Shown: positions 21,566-32,292 of the stretch, piece after piece
Numbering within the stretch: position 1 is the first letter of the stretch
Layout of the letters: every line of letters starts with the position of its first letter
Source: Siphonodentalium dalli
Taxonomy: Eukaryota; Mollusca; Scaphopoda; Gadilida; Siphonodentaliidae
Direction of reading: 5' to 3'
Assembly (NCBI GenBank): GCA_032622095.1
Contig: CP136065.1
Coordinates: 68,973,675 to 69,037,674, forward strand
DNA: 64,000 nucleotides
Program-made: the position numbers and the translations under genes
The notes under the pieces: model-generated
Database searches by the model: none
Seen by the model: only the letters and a program-made list of their open reading frames with translations
Told to the model about the DNA's origin: nothing

Positions 21566-22527
21566 TGCCATAACGACATAACGACATTACTTGCAAAACC
21601 AAATTTATGTGACTCGCAAGGTTATGTGATTCGCTTTTTGAAATCCCTTCTAAAAGATTTGCAGTCTGAACAAAATAATGAGGAAAATGGCCAGATTTCA
21701 GAAACTCTCTCAATTTTTCCAAAGCCAACGTAACCAAATGACAAAGGTAACTGCATTGCCAGATACACGAATCTGCTTGTTCAAATAACCAAAAAGCTGA
21801 CGTCTTTATGTGATAAGACGAGAGGATGTTAAGACATGGACAGGAACACATGTTGTGAAGAAAGTACTTCAGAATTTTCTTGAACATGAGGAGACATTGT
21901 CGTTGTTGTGGTGTCATTGCTTCACATAGCGTCGTTTCAGCTACCGCGAACGACAGACAGAAGTCATGATCGGGGTCAGAGTTTATGGGTGAAGGTCGAG
22001 CTGTTATGTGAAAATGACCAGAAATGACTGACTTGATGACGTCATTAGGTGGCCAGTTGCGTTTTCGGTCCACGAACTCTCCAGCTATCATTGGAAATTC
22101 AGAAATCCTCAACTGTGGGACAAAGTCATTCCCCATATTACTCTACCGACCTTATATATACCCGCTGCCCATAGTGGCCATCCTTTCCAACCGAATAATC
22201 TGCCACCGAACTTACGAAGAGGGCTTGTTGCAGCGAAGGCGCCACTTCCGGACAATACGTCCCGTATTTCACCTTCCAATTCCTTGACGTTTATTTTAAG
22301 GTAGCATGGTACATCAGCATTATATCTAAGCGCGGCTTCGTTGATCGTTACATTCTTCGGTACAATCATGAAATCCATGTCACTCTGTCCTGCTATATAG
22401 GTCCCACCTGCACTACTTCCAACCGACGTGATGTCAGCTGACTGAAATCGGTCAACTAAGACTCCGATGTACGTAGACACATTTTGATCTGAATCCGTAG
22501 AATAATGCCACGGCCTTTCCTCGGTAC
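21552..22527 (-). CDS. cGAS-like receptor (Mab-21 / nucleotidyltransferase fold), 3' exon with frameshift
   Basis: The 5' part (22527 down to about 22137) contains the nucleotidyltransferase motif GSSAGGTYIAGQSDMDFMIV: a G-S motif and a D-x-D metal-binding pair. The 3' part (22136 to 21552) opens with NDFVPQL, the usual site of the third catalytic aspartate. It then follows the Mab-21 pattern: NWPP, LSFAVAE (residues 61-67 of this part), CLLMFKKILKYF, SSYHIKTSAFWLFEQ (106-120), a tryptophan in SCIWQC, and GHFPHYF (149-155). There is no room between LSFAVAE and CLLMF for the zinc thumb of vertebrate cGAS. Family members sense foreign nucleic acid and make cyclic dinucleotides, or act in development (Mab-21). 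The role here is inference. One frameshift just before NDFVP separates the parts: the upstream frame stops at 22109 and the downstream frame has a stop upstream. The stop codon at 21552-21554 lies in the adjacent repeat end. Missing N-terminal exons are expected upstream. It may be a pseudogene, or the frameshift may be an assembly error. Confidence 0.85.
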
Positions 22528-22545
22528 CTGAGAAAAGACATAAAA
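22528..22545 (-). other. Splice acceptor (3' end of an intron) of the receptor gene
   Basis: On the minus strand the sequence reads TTTTATGTCTTTTCTCAG directly before the open frame. This is a textbook polypyrimidine tract and CAG. The exon starts at 22527 in phase 1 and reads TEERPWHYSTDSDQNVSTYI, continuing without a stop into the nucleotidyltransferase motif. No ATG is needed here, so at least one upstream exon lies at higher coordinates. I could not identify it. Confidence 0.75.
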
Positions 22546-22603
22546 TATGATATCAACGGACAGCAACCGTTCAGACTACATCGCTAGCATACATGTATAT
22601 CAG

Positions 22604-22720
22604 GAAGGGGGTGGTCAGGATACATAGTTGGACCTTTTTTATTTTTGGGATCCACCGGGAACGAAGTTTGTTCCTGTTTGATCTCGAATACCCTTGCCTC
22701 CAAGGCATTGTTTGTCCAAT
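22604..22720 (+). repeat. Dispersed repeat family D, copy 2
   Basis: This is the plus-orientation partner of 15090-15260. It includes GGGATCCACCGGGAACGAAG, TTGTTCCTGTTTGATCTCGA and ATACCCTTGCCTCCAAGGC. It lies in the presumed intron or upstream flank of the receptor gene. Confidence 0.5.
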
Positions 22721-22930
22721 GGCACTGGGCGATTCACCACAATTGTTGATGAAAGCAATGAAAACTAGAGGTCAGATTCCATGGAATCAGATATAATCCC
22801 ATTCCTTGTGTGTATTATGCGTATATGTATGTTCCTCTTCATGCGAATGCATATTGGTGCTTTGTGATCTGATGGTGGACTTGCATTGACATTTCTAAAT
22901 AAGATATATATTCCAAAGGTTTATGTCATT

Positions 22931-23006
22931 TGGTTCGACCCAGCGTGGATGATTAATGACAGTCTAATGCATCATGGTCCTGACCAACTGAGCCACCATT
23001 CACCCC
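22931..23006 (-). mobile_element. tRNA-like SINE head, minus strand
   Basis: On the minus strand, GGTGGCTCAGTTGGTCAGGA (A box) is followed about 40 bases later by GCTGGGTCGAACCA (B box). The spacing and order match a tRNA-derived RNA polymerase III promoter. The segment cannot fold as an intact tRNA by eye: the 5' and 3' acceptor sides do not pair and there is no CCA-adjacent stem. A decayed SINE head is therefore more likely than a tRNA gene. The body at lower coordinates is not recognisable. Confidence 0.5.
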
Positions 23007-23439
23007 AGCCAATCATTTTATTTTTATTCGGTAGGGATACATTTTAGGGCTAATACCCCTCCCAGGACGTCCAAATCCTGTTCAACGGTCACGAAATTTG
23101 GCGTGTCTGATTATATCGTAATCGACATGTAGATCAAAAGGGTGTAAAGCATATTAATGTACCATAACTCTGTTATTTCGCATTTATTGGATAGTTCTTT
23201 CAGTTTCGGATTCAGAATCTTTTAGTTTTAATGGTGGAGGAAAGACCGCTCAGTTAATTAATCAATTAGTATTTCAGTGCGTCATCTCTACACTATAGTC
23301 ATTAACGTCTTTGTAATAGAGTTAACTGTAATCGAGAGATAACTATATCACAATCCTTAATGCTAGCTGAGTGCTTATCCGTCCGCTCTAAAACTAATGT
23401 TGTCCCTATATACTACCAAACACATGCAATGTTCAAAAT

Positions 23440-24360
23440 ATAAAACACTATTTTCCATTTTTTCCCTTTTACGAGTTTCGGTGGAGTTTGGCAAAAGGCT
23501 CGACCCTCACAGGGCGTACGCGCTCTCCGTCGAGCAGGTTGCTATCATAGTAGAGCAGTGGATATTTGGGGCGTACCTATGGTATATCGTTGTACCTGCT
23601 CATGCATTAGCCATGCTCATTGGTAAACCCATTTGAATTTGGCGTCATGAAGAATGCGTTTGAATTTGAGTAATATATATCATCCGTTAACAACGTTACA
23701 CGCTACCAGGAGTAAACGGTCGACTCTAAAACTTATATAATCATACTAAAGTTGCGCGTGGATACTGCTAACCAGGTCCACTCGTCAAAATGTTTTTATC
23801 TCAATGTTTGATTTTTGGAGTAATTTTCCGCTTTTGTTTTCGGTGGAATTTGCCAAGTCTGAACCCACCACGACGCAAGCTCTCCGTTGAGCAGGTTGCA
23901 TTTAAAGTAGAGCGGTAAAATTTTGGAGGCATATCTACAATATACCGACGTACATGCTCCTGCATTAAACTCACTCCTTCATTAGCCCGTTTGGATTTGG
24001 GGCTAAAAATAGGTTAGTGATAGACTACTTAAATATACATATTTACACTATATAGCGTTGTCACGAGTAAACCGTTCCATCTGAAAATTCGAAAATCGCA
24101 CTCTTGAAGCGCCTGAACACTAACCCATCAGATTCACTAGTCAAAATAATTGTATCTCGATGTTTGAATTTCCCCCCTTTACAATTTCTGATGAATTTTC
24201 CAAAAATCACAACCCACCCCTAATCGCACTCTCCGTTGGGCAGGTTGCTATTAGAGTATAGCAGTCACATTTTGGGGGCGTACCTATATTATGCCGACGT
24301 ATCTGCTACGGCATTACCTTGCTCTTTCGTTAGCCCGTTTGGATTTGGCGGGAAAAATAG
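23440..24360. repeat. Degenerate tandem repeat, unit about 355 bp, three copies
   Basis: The anchor CTCTCCGT.GAGCAGGTTGC occurs at about 23524, 23879 and 24229. Each anchor is followed by a TAGAGCAGT.-like block, a GGGG(C)GTACCTA.T(A)TAT.CCGACGTA block, GCTC.TGCATTA, and CATT.GCCCGTTTGGATTTGG. Divergence is about 20 to 25 percent, so the array is old. Confidence 0.7.
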
Positions 24361-24479
24361 GTGCAATTTTTCCGTTCCCCGTATAGCGCAAAGGCATGGG
24401 AGAAAAAACGTTTAAGCGGTATATTCGGGTCCGAATCACTCTTCCAATTCGGAATATGCGATAAAAAAATTATAGCGCT

Positions 24480-25335
24480 GGACAAACCAGGTCAAATATG
24501 CGAACTTTGATGGCCCGGAACTCCGTTATTTTCTAATGGATTTTTAAATTGTTTTCAGTATTGTGATCTGCTGCTAACAGAGATTGTATGTTATATATTT
24601 CATATGATTCGGAGACGAATAACAATTTGGTTATTGGAAAGCATATCGGCCCAAATTCAAACTTTGAGGGCCCAAATCTACGCAATTGTCCAACGGATTT
24701 ACGATCTGTTTTCAGTTTTGTGATCAACGTGTATGGTAGATGTTATATTCTAAGTTTCATCTGATTCGGAGGAGAATAAACAATTGGTACCACGGACCAC
24801 CCCTCCCCTGACCCACAGCACTGAACTGATTCTGGCATAATTTGGCACACTTCGTGTTCTCTTCAGTCAGATGACATCCAAATTTCGACATCTTCGGAGG
24901 AGATGTGTTGTCAAGCACATGGGCCCAAATTTGCATAGTTTGAAGGCCCGCAACTCTGTCAGTTTTCAATGGATTTTCGAAATTATTTCAGTTTCTAGAT
25001 CGGCTGATGTTGTAGATGTTATATTCCAAGTTTCATCTTATTCGGGGACTAAATGAAATTTGGCACCATAAACCAACCCACTCCAGAACCACAATACTGA
25101 ACCAACACTGGCAAACTTTGGCACACACCGAGCACTAGTTAGTCTGGATACTTAGAAGTATTTCACTATCTCAAATGATTGTCCGTTTTAAATGAGATAC
25201 GGCGACAAGCCGAATGCCCCAAAAAATAATAGGGCCCACAACTCTGGTATTTCTACTCAGATTTCAAAAATCTTTCGCAGTATTTGATCAGCTTTACGCA
25301 TTGAATCCATACACCTAAATACACTAATTTCGTAA
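24480..25335. repeat. Degenerate tandem repeat, unit about 250-280 bp, four copies
   Basis: Each unit has a GGCCC..AACTC.G(T/C) block (about 24510, 24668, 24943, 25232), then a CAATGGATTTTC-like block, a TT(T)CAGT.TTGTGATC block, a GTAGATGTTATATTC.AAGTTT block and CATCT.ATTCGG.G. The units end in ...AATTTGGCACC or GGTACCACGGACC. Later traces (GGGAAATAACTCCGTGGGAA at 25648, GGGCGGTAACTCTGTAATGA at 25827) suggest the array once ran further. This 'GGCCCATAACTC' style is typical of repeats I associate with molluscs. That association is from memory. Confidence 0.6.
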
Positions 25336-26990
25336 CGAAAAATTTGGCACCCCCACCCCATTGTAAAAATATGAGATCGACCCTGTCCAGTCTTCGTTTT
25401 GGCACTGAACAGTCAATGACCAAGACGAATATGAAAACTAAATTCAGTTATCTGGAATGTTACGAGAGGACAGCTGAGTACAATGAATTCGAGGCTTGCG
25501 GTAACTCCACAGGGAATGCGCGGACACAAGTTTTGGTGCACGTGGGCAGTATGACATTTCGAGGTGTGCATACGGTCCAATTTTCGATGCTCTGCTCCTT
25601 ATAATTTCCGAGATAATAAAATGACATTTTTTTCAGATAAAGGGAAATAACTCCGTGGGAAAAATGCGGACAATATTCGTTATGCATCTAAGGCACAGAA
25701 CTCATTTACCTCAACATAGGTACCAAATTTGAGTTTTCTACTCCTAATACTTTCAGAGATTAAGGCGTTGCAAAAGTGTCGAGTATAATAATAATAATAA
25801 TAATAGTGAACAATAATCGTAAAAGGGCGGTAACTCTGTAATGAAACATTGGGTCGAAATCCGGATACCTTTATTTTTAGCAGACCTTAGATGCCTACAT
25901 TCGCTAGAGATTTCGCGTTCCTACTGCAATTAGTTTCTGAGTATTTCCAGATAAACAGAAACGACCCCAATAGAAAAACAATATACTTCCTTGGTTACAC
26001 CATGGAAGTATAATAACAGGACAAGGTAGACAAATTGTTAGAAATGTTTTAAATAACCATGCGTATGAAATACTAACCGTGTAAGCTTAATGAACAGAAC
26101 CATGAATCTAAGAAATCATTCACCGTATTCCGGGGAGATAATTCTTGCATAAAAGACCAACCAAGTTCCGGCGTTGACCTGACCATTTCGATATATATAG
26201 TTAAAAGAACTAATCACCCGTAAAAGCTTAAATATTATGACCTTGAAGCCTTTTAAGTCTTAATTATAAATTGTCGGATAATACTTTTCACACTTTTGAA
26301 TCTCAAATGGAAAACGATTCTTATTTCTATTTTTGAGCGAGCCGCGAAGGCCATACCATGGCATAAAAATATCCAGTGAGTAGGTATTACCGGATACATT
26401 AAAACATAATGAGGGTTTGATTATGGTTTATAGAAATCTGTCCCAGCTGATGGAATTAGGGGCACAAGCGATTCAGAATAAAGCAGAATGAATTGTAACC
26501 GAGCAATTCTGCCAAAAAAAAAGAAAAGAAATATTCTGTGTATGTGATAACAGTGGTCAGAATTGATGGGGTGGGGGGGGGGGGGGTGATACCCTCATAT
26601 ATACTCACATGTTATTAGAAAACGAGGATATACTTCGCGTTTATTCCGTTTTGAGAACATCCATAGAGTAGTCCAAAACTAATGCACAATATCCACTTAT
26701 TGAAAGTATATATTCAGTTGTAACACTTGTATACTATACATGTATATGACGCAAATGAACATTTTGATTGTGTTAATAAACGATCAGTATTATAGCCTCA
26801 GCAAATGATTGAAACACCCGCGTGCATGCAAGTGGCATATAGTTAATCAGTTTAAATTGATGTAGCGTGCGATTGGTTTTATTTTCACCTTAACTAACAT
26901 GGACATACACGAAGTCCCACCCACTCGTGCTGGGTATGTGGGGTATCCTTAGTCACATAATAGTCACGGTCGGACTGTATTCTGCTCCGT
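25336..26990. other. Decayed repeat flank and unassigned sequence
   Basis: Contains weak continuations of the preceding tandem family, an AAT microsatellite (six units, about 25787-25806) and a poly-G run of about 14 near 26572-26586. No gene is supported. Confidence 0.35.
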
Positions 26991-27074
26991 AGTGCTGCGT
27001 TGGAACATCAAGTGGCATCGGTTAACAAATCAATCTTTAGAACGGCAGAATCACTGGGGTGGAATATTGCATGC

Positions 27075-27201
27075 AGACCTCACAAATCCCGGTCCCGTTC
27101 TGCGTCAATTCAAAAGAAATCTTATTGAAGATTATTATATATATTTCAGACAGAGTCTCACTGATGATAAAAAACGGGAAGTAATAAATTACGAACATAC
27201 C
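27075..27201 (+). mobile_element. Non-LTR retrotransposon (LINE) fragment, 5' side of a split ORF
   Basis: The translation NLIEDYYIYFRQSLTDDKK precedes a shift into the frame reading GSNKLRTY, which stops at the element junction. This fits the segment just upstream of the LRTYR.FK motif near the C-terminus of many LINE reverse-transcriptase polyproteins. A run of six A (about 27171) is the likely site of the frame change. Upstream sequence to about 26992 stays open but is not recognisable. Confidence 0.6.
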
Positions 27202-29000
27202 GGCCGGATTCGTCATCTCCGGTTTAAACCTCCTGGTTTAAACCTATATTGGCGGTCCAGCCAAACCGGGTCTAAGGGGGCGTTTTTGTCGTTCAGTTGC
27301 CAGCTAATAATTATTGACAACTCGATTCGGTGATATGATTATTATTATATCTTTATTGTGACCTCGAGCACGCACAATGGATTTATTAATTGAGAAACAA
27401 GTATCGCTCATTGACTATTAATCCGATCTCATTATGTCCTTAGATCAATTTAAATTTAACAAAGGGCATGTCTCTCAACACGAGTTTCACGCTCTGTTCA
27501 TCACTTTGTTTGTGATAAATTTCTGCAAGATACTTCACCCGCAAAGACATAATTTGATGTATTTACATGTATATCTGTCTATATTAAAGGGTATAGGAGC
27601 TGTCTATCTGTATGTCCGTTTGTCTGTTCGCATCTGTTCTCTAATACCCCTGGACCGATTTCAATTAAATTAGGTGTGGTGATTCGTGTGGTATAACAGC
27701 GTTAGGTTTTAAAAATTTTGATTTAAAAATATGAAAAATATAATTTAAAAAAAATGAAAAAATTGTGTTAAATTGAGCAAGGAGTTGAATCTAAAAAGAA
27801 ACAAAATTTAAATTAACATTTGTTTGTTTTAAATTTAATTAAATTTGTAAAAAATTAAAATGTTCAAATGATCAAAATGTGCACAAAGCGCCTCTGGCGC
27901 TGAATAAAGTCTCCATAATCGCGTCAATCATGGACCAAGAGGCCAGTCAAGTAAAGGCAATTTGCTTATGAGTTCACACCATAAGCGGCATCTGAATTGT
28001 CGGAAGTGGGCAACCATGCAGAGGGACAGCTTTTAATAAAGAAATATATATTACATGCGTTGATTTTTTTCCAATGTCATAAATTTCCCGTCATGCAGAA
28101 AATCAACACAGTTCCCAGGTTTTGAACTGGTAGAATATTATGGGAATTTATAGGCGTAGCCAGAGTAGAGCTTTGTGGCATGATCTACATCAAAATATGT
28201 TATCAAATTTGACTCATATACCAATATAAGTTTAGGATTGCAAACTATGTGTGTAGCATATCTGGCCATGCAGTAGCATCGTTTTGGTGTCAAAATTAAA
28301 ACATTGAACCTTCAAATGAATTCGTAGAAAACACCAGTATTTGTAATTGCCACAAGCCAAACAAAAAAACCACAAGATAGTTGTAAATATCATATGAACA
28401 GGTCCATATCTGAGCAAAGCTCGCGTGCGAATGAATCAACTGTGACATGATAACACCAGTCGGCAGTCGCCACTTAGACACGCCCTCACTCGAGATTATT
28501 TACGGCTCCACACTTTGACTGATTGTTTGACCATTCTAAACCGCGATGGAGAAAAGACGGATTCGTCATCTCAAGTTTAGCCTCGGTAAAGCTGGTTTAG
28601 CTGGACCGCCGAATGAGATGGTTTAGTTGTCGGTTTAAGCTTATAAATCGCAAAAACAATATTGAAATTGACAAAAGGTTATCCCCATACGCTTTATATG
28701 TGTGATTGCTTCTCGCTTATAAATTTCCAATCAAAATATGACCGCTGTCGTAATTATTGATTTTCGCAATCAATAAAACGAGGCGGTCCGCATTAGGAAA
28801 GTACGTTTAATTATCTCGACGATACAGAGACACTACTGATAAACCACTGGTCTGGCTGGACCAGGTTTAAACCAGAGATGACGAATGCGTCACTTAGACC
28901 TGCGGTCGCGGGTTTAAACCACGGATTTTGCTGACTCACGGCGGTTTAAATCTAGAGGTTTACGCAGACCAGGTTTAAACCTGAGATGACGAATCCGGCC
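27202..29000. mobile_element. 1.8-kb DNA transposon, Harbinger-like, family H copy 1, inserted in a LINE
   Basis: Termini are GGCCGGATTCGTCATCTC and its exact complement. Both are followed inward by repeated AGGTTTAAACC motifs. ACC flanks the element on both sides (27199-27201, 29001-29003). Removing the element and one ACC rejoins the LINE frame as LRTYRVFKLKYEIEPYLL, a well-known conserved motif. This confirms both the boundary and the 3-bp duplication. Three-base duplications fit PIF/Harbinger, though the target is not the usual TWA. The interior has no transposase. It holds subrepeats, including a CTGTATGTCCGTTTGTCTGT segment and a TTTAAAC-rich right end. A second copy lies at 40522-43945. 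Confidence 0.85.
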
Positions 29001-29590
29001 ACCGAGTTTTCAAACTTAAATACGAAATAGAACCTTATCTTCTTCACACAACATCAATAGAAAATAGAATCGTTTTCACTAGACTGCGTATAAGTAATCA
29101 TAAATTGGCTATTGAAAAGGGACGCCACACCCAACCACCGACGGCATTGGAACAAAGACTGTGTATATGTTGTTCCGATGATGCTATTGAAGACGAAAAC
29201 CACTTTCTTTTAGATTGTAGTGCTTACAGCACAGCACGGCTCGAACTCATAAATCTTATGAAGACACAGTGCCCAGACTTTGAAAACATGACCCAAACCG
29301 AACAGCTTGTCAAAATCCTATCCAACAATATTTCAAATTCGTGCACTTCAATTTGTCATATAATCCGAAGATTATTTTCCGCACGCGATGAGCATCGTAT
29401 CATAACTCAATGAATAAATGAAGACGAGACGACCCTATGCACATTCTGCTTTACTGAGGTTATATATTACCATCTATTATATCATTTATTATATTGTTCA
29501 ATGTACAATGTACAACTATATGTTATTATGTTTGCATACTGTCCTTATAAGGATGTTTGCCAATTAAACTTAAACTTAAAACTTAATAAG
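29001..29590 (+). mobile_element. LINE reverse-transcriptase C-terminus and 3' end
   Basis: From 29004 the frame reads RVFKLKYEIEPYLL, then ENRIVFTRLRISNHKLAIEK. It continues through a zinc-knuckle-like CICCSDDAIEDENHFLLDC and ends at the TGA near 29411. R-x-S-x-H-x-L-x-I-E and C-x2-C...H-x4-C are standard C-terminal features of metazoan non-LTR retrotransposons. The 3' UTR ends in TGCCAATTAAACTTAAACTT, a short TTAAAC-type tail. The copy is 5'-truncated and interrupted, so inactive. I cannot assign the clade by eye. Confidence 0.85.
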
Positions 29591-29832
29591 ATGGGACCGC
29601 AGAAGTATCATACCTAATCCTGTCTTCGCATTATAGTTGGTCACCGGATTTTCTTCAACCGATAGCTTGATTTTGTGAGTGGATCGGGTAACGTTATACT
29701 TTAATGATGTCAATTAGTTGTTTCACATGCTTCACTCTGTATCAATTTTGCCTTTGTTTACATTAAATTTCCATATTTTTCACATAATATTTATTAGTTC
29801 TAATACTAGGATAAGATGGGGTATCAAATGTT

Positions 29833-30457
29833 CACCTGATACAGACCAATGTTACTCTGTAGTAATACAAAACTCTTAGTTAAAATTCCTCAGTGATATA
29901 GGGTATGTAGCATGCCACGCCAGCCGTTGAGGCATGCCACATGTTCTTTGACAAGCTAAAACCGTAACATTGCCACAGGGTAATAACTCTATAAAGAATG
30001 TATATTTACGAAATAACGCCGATTTGTATTAGAAATAACAACACCACAATAGATCAACTGTGGTGAAATATAAGTAAAATTCTTCTCTTGGGTGGGTGGG
30101 CTTGGGGGAGGTTTGGGGTACGCTCTTTAAAAAAAATATTCTCCAAATATGCCCGTTATTTCGTCAAAAACACTTCTTCAAATATCTCCGTTATTTAGTT
30201 AATAAAAATAATTTCTTATTTCATAATTCGCGCTATTTCGTCATTTCGATGCATTTTTTATTCCGCAATTTCGCTGTATTTTCCTATTTCGCTTTTTCGT
30301 GGTATTTCATATTTCGATAAATTCGCTATATTTGACATATTATGGGATATTGGCATGCCTCAACGGCTGGCGTGGCATGCCACATACCCTTTATCACTGA
30401 GGAATTTTAACTAATAGTTTTGTATTACGACAGAGTAACATTGGTCTGTATCAGGTG
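29833..30457. mobile_element. Transposon with about 115-bp terminal inverted repeats and 8-bp target-site duplication
   Basis: The left arm starts CACCTGATACAGACCAATGT and runs to GCCGTTGAGGCATGCCA near 29942. The right arm (about 30349-30457) is its complement with only a few mismatches. CAAATGTT occurs exactly before (29825-29832) and after (30458-30465). The arms contain the palindromic GGCATGCC twice. The interior is non-coding and its right half is a degenerate ATTTCG-rich array (30150-30330). An 8-bp duplication fits hAT, P or Merlin-like transposases. The termini do not look like classic hAT ends. Confidence 0.85.
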
Positions 30458-30465
30458 CAAATGTT

Positions 30466-31768
30466 TATATAAATCCTGGAGGTGAAGTACTTTCTCAGAA
30501 TTCACGATTATTATGTGAAATGACTCGGATCGTCTGCATCTTGGTCTCATAAATGTATGTACGGTTTAATAATGATATACGCACGACGCAATAAAGGTTC
30601 ATAATGGTTTCTATAGCGCCAAACATGAGTGTTTCGGCTATTTGGTAAAATTAATGCCGAAAGAGATAATTGCCTTGTGTACGGCTAATTGTCGGAGCAC
30701 TATCTGGCAAATTACAATTCACCTGATTTGGCATATTGAAAGTGGGAATAAATATCTGCCAGCTACGGGAAAATAATTGGCCCAAAATGGGAGCCATATC
30801 ATTTTAAATCAGTATGATGACGGTGGTACCATTTTGTTGATTTCCACCATGGAACAACATCTATACGTCCACTAAATAGTAAATTATTTTTGGGCTTTAA
30901 AATCACACCAGAGCCGATTGTCTACCCGGAATTTTGTCAGCATGATCTGTTTGAAGGCCCACTTTGAATTACAACATATAATATCTTATGTGACGATCTT
31001 TATACTACATTCTTCCCTGAAACGCCAAACATTGAAATGTGCATTTGTAATTAAAGCCCTCGCATTAATTAATGTTCGAAGGGAGTCTTAGTTTAGATCG
31101 AGTCTTGCTTCATAACGCAGAACAAATGGTTAGAAAACACACACAAGCAATGGTTTCACAGATGTACAATAAACTGTAATGCGAACTACTTGAAAGATGT
31201 CTTGGTGTCCTTATACATGTATCATATATTATAAATAGTCGGTACATCTTTAACATCTGAATTAATTCTCGGTACGGAAAATAATAAGTAGACATTTCAA
31301 TTTAAACAAATGCCTGGATAGGGTGGTCACAATGACTCAGGTGGCAGGCGCCGAGCACACTGGGCTTTTACGCATGTAATTGAAATGGTACAACATAACG
31401 ACAAAGCTGGTTTGGTCTTGACTGCATGTTAACTATAGACATTGCTGGGGCCAAAGAGGTCTAATAGCAATAACATTTTACCAGAAATATAACGGTGCCG
31501 TTTAAAACTAGCACAAGTGTCTCCATCTGGGTCACTGTCAGGGATGGGGGTAGGTCACCTTCAACATCAACAAAAGAAATAATACTTGACGTCAATTCCA
31601 ACAAAATGTGTACACATACGCCCGTGATACAATGAATACAATGTTGTGGCTTATTGATGCCCTGTCCGATTCGACACCAGAAAACCACCAGATGCACGTG
31701 TTCGATACCAGAAAATAATAGACCGGACCCATGAGCACATTAATATCATGATTTTATGGCCAGATATC
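30466..31768. other. Unassigned sequence
   Basis: No gene or element is recognised. An A-box-like string (CAATGACTCAGGTGGCAGG) at about 31331 lacks a B box. Confidence 0.3.
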
Positions 31769-31797
31769 TACTTTACTTTACTTTACTTTACTTTCAG
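31769..31797. repeat. (CTTTA)n microsatellite
   Basis: About five perfect units of TTTAC/CTTTA. Confidence 0.9.
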
Positions 31798-31799
31798 TT

Positions 31800-32170
31800 G
31801 TGAACTTTCAACATATGCTCGCGCAAATACGCACATAATCGACCTATTATGTTAAATAGGTACATAATGTGATTATTTGATTCGGTAATAAGCAGATAAT
31901 GGAGTCATAGCCGTTATTTCATTTTATGGCGCGGGCCACTGTGAACACGCATGTTAAAGAGCGTACACTTGCTAAGTCGTGGGTTGGATTATTCGTGTCA
32001 TTGTCCGAATTAACATTATCTGCTTAGAATCGCCTCATTATTAGTCGATAATGTGACTAAATTTTCTGGTTTTCAGCACATTATCGACTCAGAATAGGGC
32101 TATTCTAAGCATATTACATGTATCTACCTAATATAAGTTCTGTATACGCAGATAATGTGCGGCTTTTCGG
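31800..32170. repeat. Dispersed repeat family C, copy 2, and ATAATGTG-rich sequence
   Basis: The part at 31925-32005 (GGCGCGGGCCACTGTGAACA through AAAGAGCGTACACTTGCTAA to ATTCGTGTCATTGTCC) is an inverted match to 10715-10800. Around it, a CAGATAATG/CACATTATC motif recurs in both orientations (31855-32160). This suggests a larger palindromic element with GCTCG-containing ends near 31817 and 32180. Confidence 0.5.
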
Positions 32171-32292
32171 GAGAACATGCTCGAACTTTTGTAATCGTTT
32201 TCAACGTCAAACTGGTGGATGTATTCGTGTATTGTCAACATCCAAATGGTGGTGATTGCATGTAATTTCTCATTTTCTTTTGCCCGTAAGAT

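Noticed and set aside
22136-22215. A small intron explaining the receptor frameshift (GTAAGT donor at 22210-22215)
   Set aside because: None of the nearby AG acceptors I tried restores the phase while keeping NDFVPQL in frame.
22931-23006. A functional tRNA gene on the minus strand
   Set aside because: A and B boxes are present but the acceptor and anticodon stems do not pair by eye. A SINE head is more likely.
31331-31365. tRNA-like A box (CAATGACTCAGGTGGCAGG)
   Set aside because: No B box at the required distance and no cloverleaf.
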